Under the pieces are notes generated by a model. The model was not told the origin of the DNA and made no database searches. It saw only the letters and a program-made list of their open reading frames with translations. DNA of 64,000 bases from Tenacibaculum sp. 190524A02b. GTDB taxonomy: Bacteria > Bacteroidota > Bacteroidia > Flavobacteriales > Flavobacteriaceae. Below are positions 62,001 to 64,000 of the stretch, piece by piece. The stretch lies in NCBI RefSeq assembly GCF_964036645.1, contig NZ_OZ038525.1, positions 868,001 to 932,000 of the forward strand, written 5' to 3'. The translations under genes were made by a program, and so were the position numbers. Position 1 is the first letter of the stretch, and each line of letters starts with the position of its first letter.

Positions 62001-63999
62001 CGTTACCAGAAATCGATAGAGTTTGATCATCAGTGTCAGTACTATTAATAACATATGGAGTAGCGGAAGATCCATCCCCCGTAACAGTAACGTTAGTTCC
62101 AGCATTTACAACAGTTTCAGTACCATCAGCCGAAGGTAATGTAATGGTGTTTCCGTCAGCAATAGATAAATCGTTACCAGATATCGATAGAGTTTGATCA
62201 TCAGTGTCTGTATCAGTACTATTAATAACATATGGAGTAGCGGAAGATCCATCCCCTGTAACGGTTACATTAGTTCCAGCATTTACGACAGTTTCAGTAC
62301 CATCAGCCGAAGGTAATGTAATGGTGTTTCCATCTGCGATAGATAAATCGTTACCAGAAATCGATAAAGTTTGATCATCAGTGTCAGTACTATTAATAAC
62401 ATATGGAGTAGCGGAAGATCCATCCCCTGTAACGGTTACATTAGTTCCAGCATTTACAACAGTTTCAGTACCATCTGCCGAAGGTAATGTAATGGTGTTT
62501 CCGTCTGCGATAGATAAATCGTTACCAGAGATCGATAAGGTTTGATCATCTGTATCTGCGGGCAGAGTAATTGTATTTCCATCAGCAATAGATAAATCAT
62601 TACCAGAAATCGATAGAGTTTGATCATCAGTGTCAGTACTATTAATAACATATGGAGTAGCGGAAGATCCATCCCCTGTAACGGTTACATTAGTTCCAGC
62701 ATTTACTACAGTTTCAGTACCATCTGCCGAAGGTAATGTAATGGTGTTTCCGTCTGCGATAGATAAATCGTTACCAGAAATCGATAAGGTTTGGTCATCT
62801 GTATCTGCGGGCAGAGTAATTGTATTTCCATCAGCAATAGATAAATCATTACCAGAAATCGATAGAGTTTGATCATCAGTGTCAGTACTATTAATAACAT
62901 ATGGAGTAGCGGAAGATCCATCCCCCGTAACAGTAACATTAGTTCCAGCATTTACTACAGTTTCAGTACCATCTGCCGAAGGTAATGTAATGGTGTTTCC
63001 GTCTGCGATAGATAAATCGTTACCAGAAATCGATAGAGTTTGGTCATCAGTGTCTGTATCAGTACTATTAATAACATATGGAGTAGCGGAAGATCCATCC
63101 CCCGTAACAGTAACATTAGTTCCAGCATTTACTACAGTTTCAGTACCATCAGCCGAAGGTAATGTAATGGTGTTTCCGTCTGCGATAGATAAATCGTTAC
63201 CAGAAATCGATAAGGTTTGGTCATCTGTATCTGCGGGCAGTGTAATTGTATTTCCATCAGCAATAGATAAATCATTACCAGAAATTGATAAGGTTTGATC
63301 ATCAGTGTCAGTACTATTAATAACATATGGAGTAGCGGAAGATCCATCCCCTGTAACGGTTACATTAGTTCCAGCATTTACAACAGTTTCAGTACCATCT
63401 GCCGAAGGTAATGTAATGGTGTTTCCGTCTGCGATAGATAAATCGTTACCAGATATCGATAAGGTTTGATCATCAGTGTCAGTACTATTAATAACATATG
63501 GAGTAGCGGAAGACCCATCCCCCGTAACAGTAACATTAGTTCCAGCATTTACTATAGTTTCAGTACCATCTGCTGAAGGTAATGTAATGGTGTTTCCGTC
63601 TGCGATAGATAAGTCATTACCAGAAATCGATAAGGTTTGGTCATCTGTATCTGCGGGCAGAGTAATTGTATTTCCGTCAGCAATAGATAAATCATTACCA
63701 GATATCGATAAAGTTTGATCATCAGTGTCAGTACTATTAATAACATATGGAGTAGCGGAAGATCCATCCCCCGTAACGGTTACATTAGTTCCAGCATTTA
63801 CTACAGTTTCAGTACCATCTGCCGAAGGTAATGTAATGGTGTTTCCGTCTGCGATAGATAAATCATTACCTGTGATTGATAGAGTTTGATCATCAGTGTC
63901 AGTACTATTAATAACATATGGAGTAGCGGAAGATCCATCCCCTGTAACGGTTACATTAGTTCCAGCATTTACAACAGTTTCAGTACCATCAGCCGAAGG
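56068..63999 (-). CDS. Giant repeat fibre/adhesin-like protein (at least 2643 aa, N-terminus beyond window)
   Basis: The frame is open from the right window edge down to the stop at 56068; a TTG at 61029 is only an internal Leu variant, not a start. Almost all of the protein is a ~57-residue repeat: DDQTLSISGNDLSIADGNTI followed by TLP, then SADGTETVVNAGTNVTVTG and DGSSATPYVINSTDT. By count 38 copies are visible. Variants add two residues (an extra DT) or a 26-residue half unit (ADTDDQTLSISGNDLSIADG and so on). The unique ~200-residue C-terminus (GSYTDTTTGTTHKIGEY to MFTVIRLP) has a cysteine pair in PEDCGGNCPDNGGGG and tail-fibre-like beta strands. A long, stiff beta-repeat stalk with a terminal knob is inferred. 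The signal sequence would be outside the window. Confidence 0.92.
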   Translation of the reverse strand, partial: PSADGTETVVNAGTNVTVTGDGSSATPYVINSTDTDDQTLSITGNDLSIADGNTITLPSADGTETVVNAGTNVTVTGDGSSATPYVINSTDTDDQTLSISGNDLSIADGNTITLPADTDDQTLSISGNDLSIADGNTITLPSADGTETIVNAGTNVTVTGDGSSATPYVINSTDTDDQTLSISGNDLSIADGNTITLPSADGTETVVNAGTNVTVTGDGSSATPYVINSTDTDDQTLSISGNDLSIADGNTITLPADTDDQTLSISGNDLSIADGNTITLPSADGTETVVNAGTNVTVTGDGSSATPYVINSTDTDTDDQTLSISGNDLSIADGNTITLPSADGTETVVNAGTNVTVTGDGSSATPYVINSTDTDDQTLSISGNDLSIADGNTITLPADTDDQTLSISGNDLSIADGNTITLPSADGTETVVNAGTNVTVTGDGSSATPYVINSTDTDDQTLSISGNDLSIADGNTITLPADTDDQTLSISGNDLSIADGNTITLPSADGTETVVNAGTNVTVTGDGSSATPYVINSTDTDDQTLSISGNDLSIADGNTITLPSADGTETVVNAGTNVTVTGDGSSATPYVINSTDTDTDDQTLSISGNDLSIADGNTITLPSADGTETVVNAGTNVTVTGDGSSATPYVINSTDTDDQTLSISGNDLSIADGNTITLPSADGTETVVNAGTNVTVTGDGSSATPYVINSTDTDDQTLSISGNDLSIADGNTITLPSADGTETVVNAGTNVTVTGDGSSATPYVINSTDTDDQTLSISGNDLSIADGNTITLPADTDDQTLSISGNDLSIADGNTITLPSADGTETVVNAGTNVTVTGDGSSATPYVINSTDTDDQTLSISGNDLSIADGNTITLPSADGTETVVNAGTNVTVTGDGSSATPYVINSTDTDTDDQTLSISGNDLSIADGNTITLPSADGTETVVNAGTNVTVTGDGSSATPYVINSTDTDDQTLSISGNDLSIADGNTITLPSADGTETVVNAGTNVTVTGDGSSATPYVINSTDTDDQTLSISGNDLSIADGNTITLPADTDDQTLSISGNDLSIADGNTITLPSADGTETVVNAGTNVTVTGDGSSATPYVINSTDTDDQTLSISGNDLSIADGNTITLPSADGTETVVNAGTNVTVTGNGSSATPYVINSTDTDDQTLSISGNDLSIADGNTITLPADTDDQTLSISGNDLSIADGNTITLPSADGTETVVNAGTNVTVTGDGSSATPYVINSTDTDTDDQTLSISGNDLSIADGNTITLPSADGTETVVNAGTNVTVTGDGSSATPYVINSTDTDDQTLSISGNDLSIADGNTITLPADTDDQTLSISGNDLSIADGNTITLPSADGTETVVNAGTNVTVTGDGSSATPYVINSTDTDTDDQTLSISGNDLSIADGNTITLPSADGTETVVNAGTNVTVTGDGSSATPYVINSTDTDDQTLSISGNDLSIADGNTITLPSADGTETVVNAGTNVTVTGDGSSATPYVINSTDTDTDDQTLSISGNDLSIADGNTITLPSADGTETVVNAGTNVTVTGDGSSATPYVINSTDTDDQTLSISGNDLSIADGNTITLPSADGTETVVNAGTNVTVTGDGSSATPYVINSTDTDDQTLSISGNDLSIADGNTITLPLADGTETVVNAGTNVTVTGDGSSATPYVINSTDTDDQTLSISGNDLSIADGNTITLPSADGTETVVNAGTNVTVTGDGSSATPYVINSTDTDDQTLSISGNDLSIADGNTITLPADTDDQTLSISGNDLSIADGNTITLPSADGTETVVNAGTNVTVTGDGSSATPYVINSTDTDDQTLSISGNDLSIADGNTITLPSADGTETVVNAGTNVTVTGDGSSATPYVINSTDTDDQTLSISGNDLSIADGNTITLPADTDDQTLSISGNDLSIADGNTITLPSADGTETVVNAGTNVTVTGDGSSATPYVINSTDTDDQTLSISGNDLSIADGNTITLPSADGTETVVNAGTNVTVTGDGSSATPYVINSTDTDDQTLSISGNDLSIADGNTITLPSADGTETVVNAGTNVTVTGDGSSATPYVINSTDTDTDDQTLSISGNDLSIADGNTITLPSADGTETVVNAGTNVTVTGDGSSATPYVINSTDTDTDDQTLSISGNDLSIADGNTITLPSADGTETVVNAGTNVTVTGDGSSATPYVINSTDTDDQTLSISGNDLSIADGNTITLPSADGTETVVNAGTNVTVTGDGSSATPYVINSTDTDDQTLSISGNDLSIADGNTITLPSADGTETVVNAGTNVTVTGDGSSATPYVINSTDTDDQTLSISGNDLSIADGNTITLPSADGTETVVNAGTNVTVTGDGSSATPYVINSTDTDTDDQTLSISGNDLSIADGNTITLPSADGTETVVNAGTNVTVTGDGSSATPYVINSTDTDDQTLSISGNDLSIADGNTITIDGSITNELGSYTDTTTGTTHKIGEYQSSATATAVDVNETVTTMTQNTTTGVITYTNENATAQTANVVAAETDNAITVGANGGAYFNGPIIYAAGRHNANELSGTGSKSVYNATITRVSQGLFDVTFTDIGTTNYIIQITPEDCGGNCPDNGGGGYDDPTVGYTNITSTGFRVRAGDNDNGTTNLDLADLGFMFTVIRLP

Positions 64000-64000
64000 T
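56671..64000. repeat. 171-bp near-identical tandem repeat array within the giant gene
   Basis: The landmark CATATGGAGTAGC... recurs every 171 bp (for example 57102, 57273, 57444), or at 177 bp where a 6-bp TGTATC insertion adds two codons, or at about 249 bp where a 78-bp half unit (with GCGGGCAG) is inserted. Copies differ almost only at scattered silent positions (for example CCCCCGTAACAGT versus CCCCTGTAACGGT), and the same variants reappear in distant copies. The array continues past the window edge. Confidence 0.95.

Noticed and set aside
57425..63718. Many antisense and out-of-frame open frames of 70-140 codons in the repeat array
   Set aside because: They are the same few shadow frames repeated because the unit is a multiple of three; none has a start signal or independent support.
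56671..64000. CRISPR-like array
   Set aside because: The units are 171 bp, contiguous without unique spacers and in frame within one long coding sequence.

Overview
The window comes from a low-GC (roughly one third G+C by eye) Bacteroidota genome, most likely a marine Flavobacteriaceae of the Tenacibaculum type. The signs are type IX secretion (T9SS) sorting domains of type A and type B, a FecI/FecR/TonB-receptor cassette with an STN domain, few Shine-Dalgarno sequences but many TAnnTTTG -7 promoter elements, a glyoxylate shunt pair next to its regulator, and very long adhesin-like proteins. The genus is an inference. I saw no rRNA, tRNA, CRISPR array or insertion sequence.

Layout. 1-6 kb: the 3' part of a leucine-rich-repeat T9SS protein, two overlapping LuxR-type regulators, a dicarboxylate-type SLC13 transporter, a DUF2834 membrane protein and an acetyltransferase. 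6.06-6.24 kb: a 42-bp minisatellite. 6.3-10.5 kb: ECF sigma factor, FecR anti-sigma and STN-TonB receptor on the minus strand. 10.8-29.4 kb: a TPR-HTH regulator, then a surface-protein island of three T9SS proteins that share a C-terminal module (2271, 612 and 706 aa), a tail-fibre/YadA-head-like protein, a 58-aa exported-peptide candidate and its frameshifted copy, a 57-aa basic protein, a three-gene Roadblock-like operon and a lipoprotein metallophosphoesterase. 29.4-45.7 kb: mostly ordinary chromosomal genes (pbpC, Na+/H+ antiporter, dnaX, AlkB-like, S41 peptidase, YebC, DUF3352-like, acyl-CoA carboxylase beta subunit, RamB/ScfR-like regulator). 45.8-49.1 kb: malate synthase and isocitrate lyase. 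49.3-52.7 kb: MarR-GNAT fusion, an unknown protein and a TPR histidine kinase. 52.7-64 kb: minus-strand surface-fibre locus with a T9SS type B protein, two tail-fibre-like secreted proteins and a giant protein (at least 2643 aa, cut by the window edge) made of 38 visible near-identical 171-bp repeats.

The most interesting signal is a shared bipartite promoter motif, TAGGGTA-N12-CCTGTAC with an A-rich centre. It occurs with exactly the same spacing in front of fecR-TonB receptor (9946-9971), the 2271-aa T9SS protein (12568-12593), the tail-fibre-like protein (19712-19737), the 58-aa peptide gene (24115-24140), the 706-aa T9SS protein (27171-27196, one mismatch) and, in weaker form, the 612-aa T9SS protein (22111-22136). 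The sigma gene itself, the metallophosphoesterase and the Roadblock operon carry ordinary TAnnTTTG elements instead. I infer a local ECF-sigma regulon in which a TonB-receptor signalling cassette controls a set of secreted surface proteins and a short exported peptide ending in SPEAPGEGF. I know of no described system with this composition.
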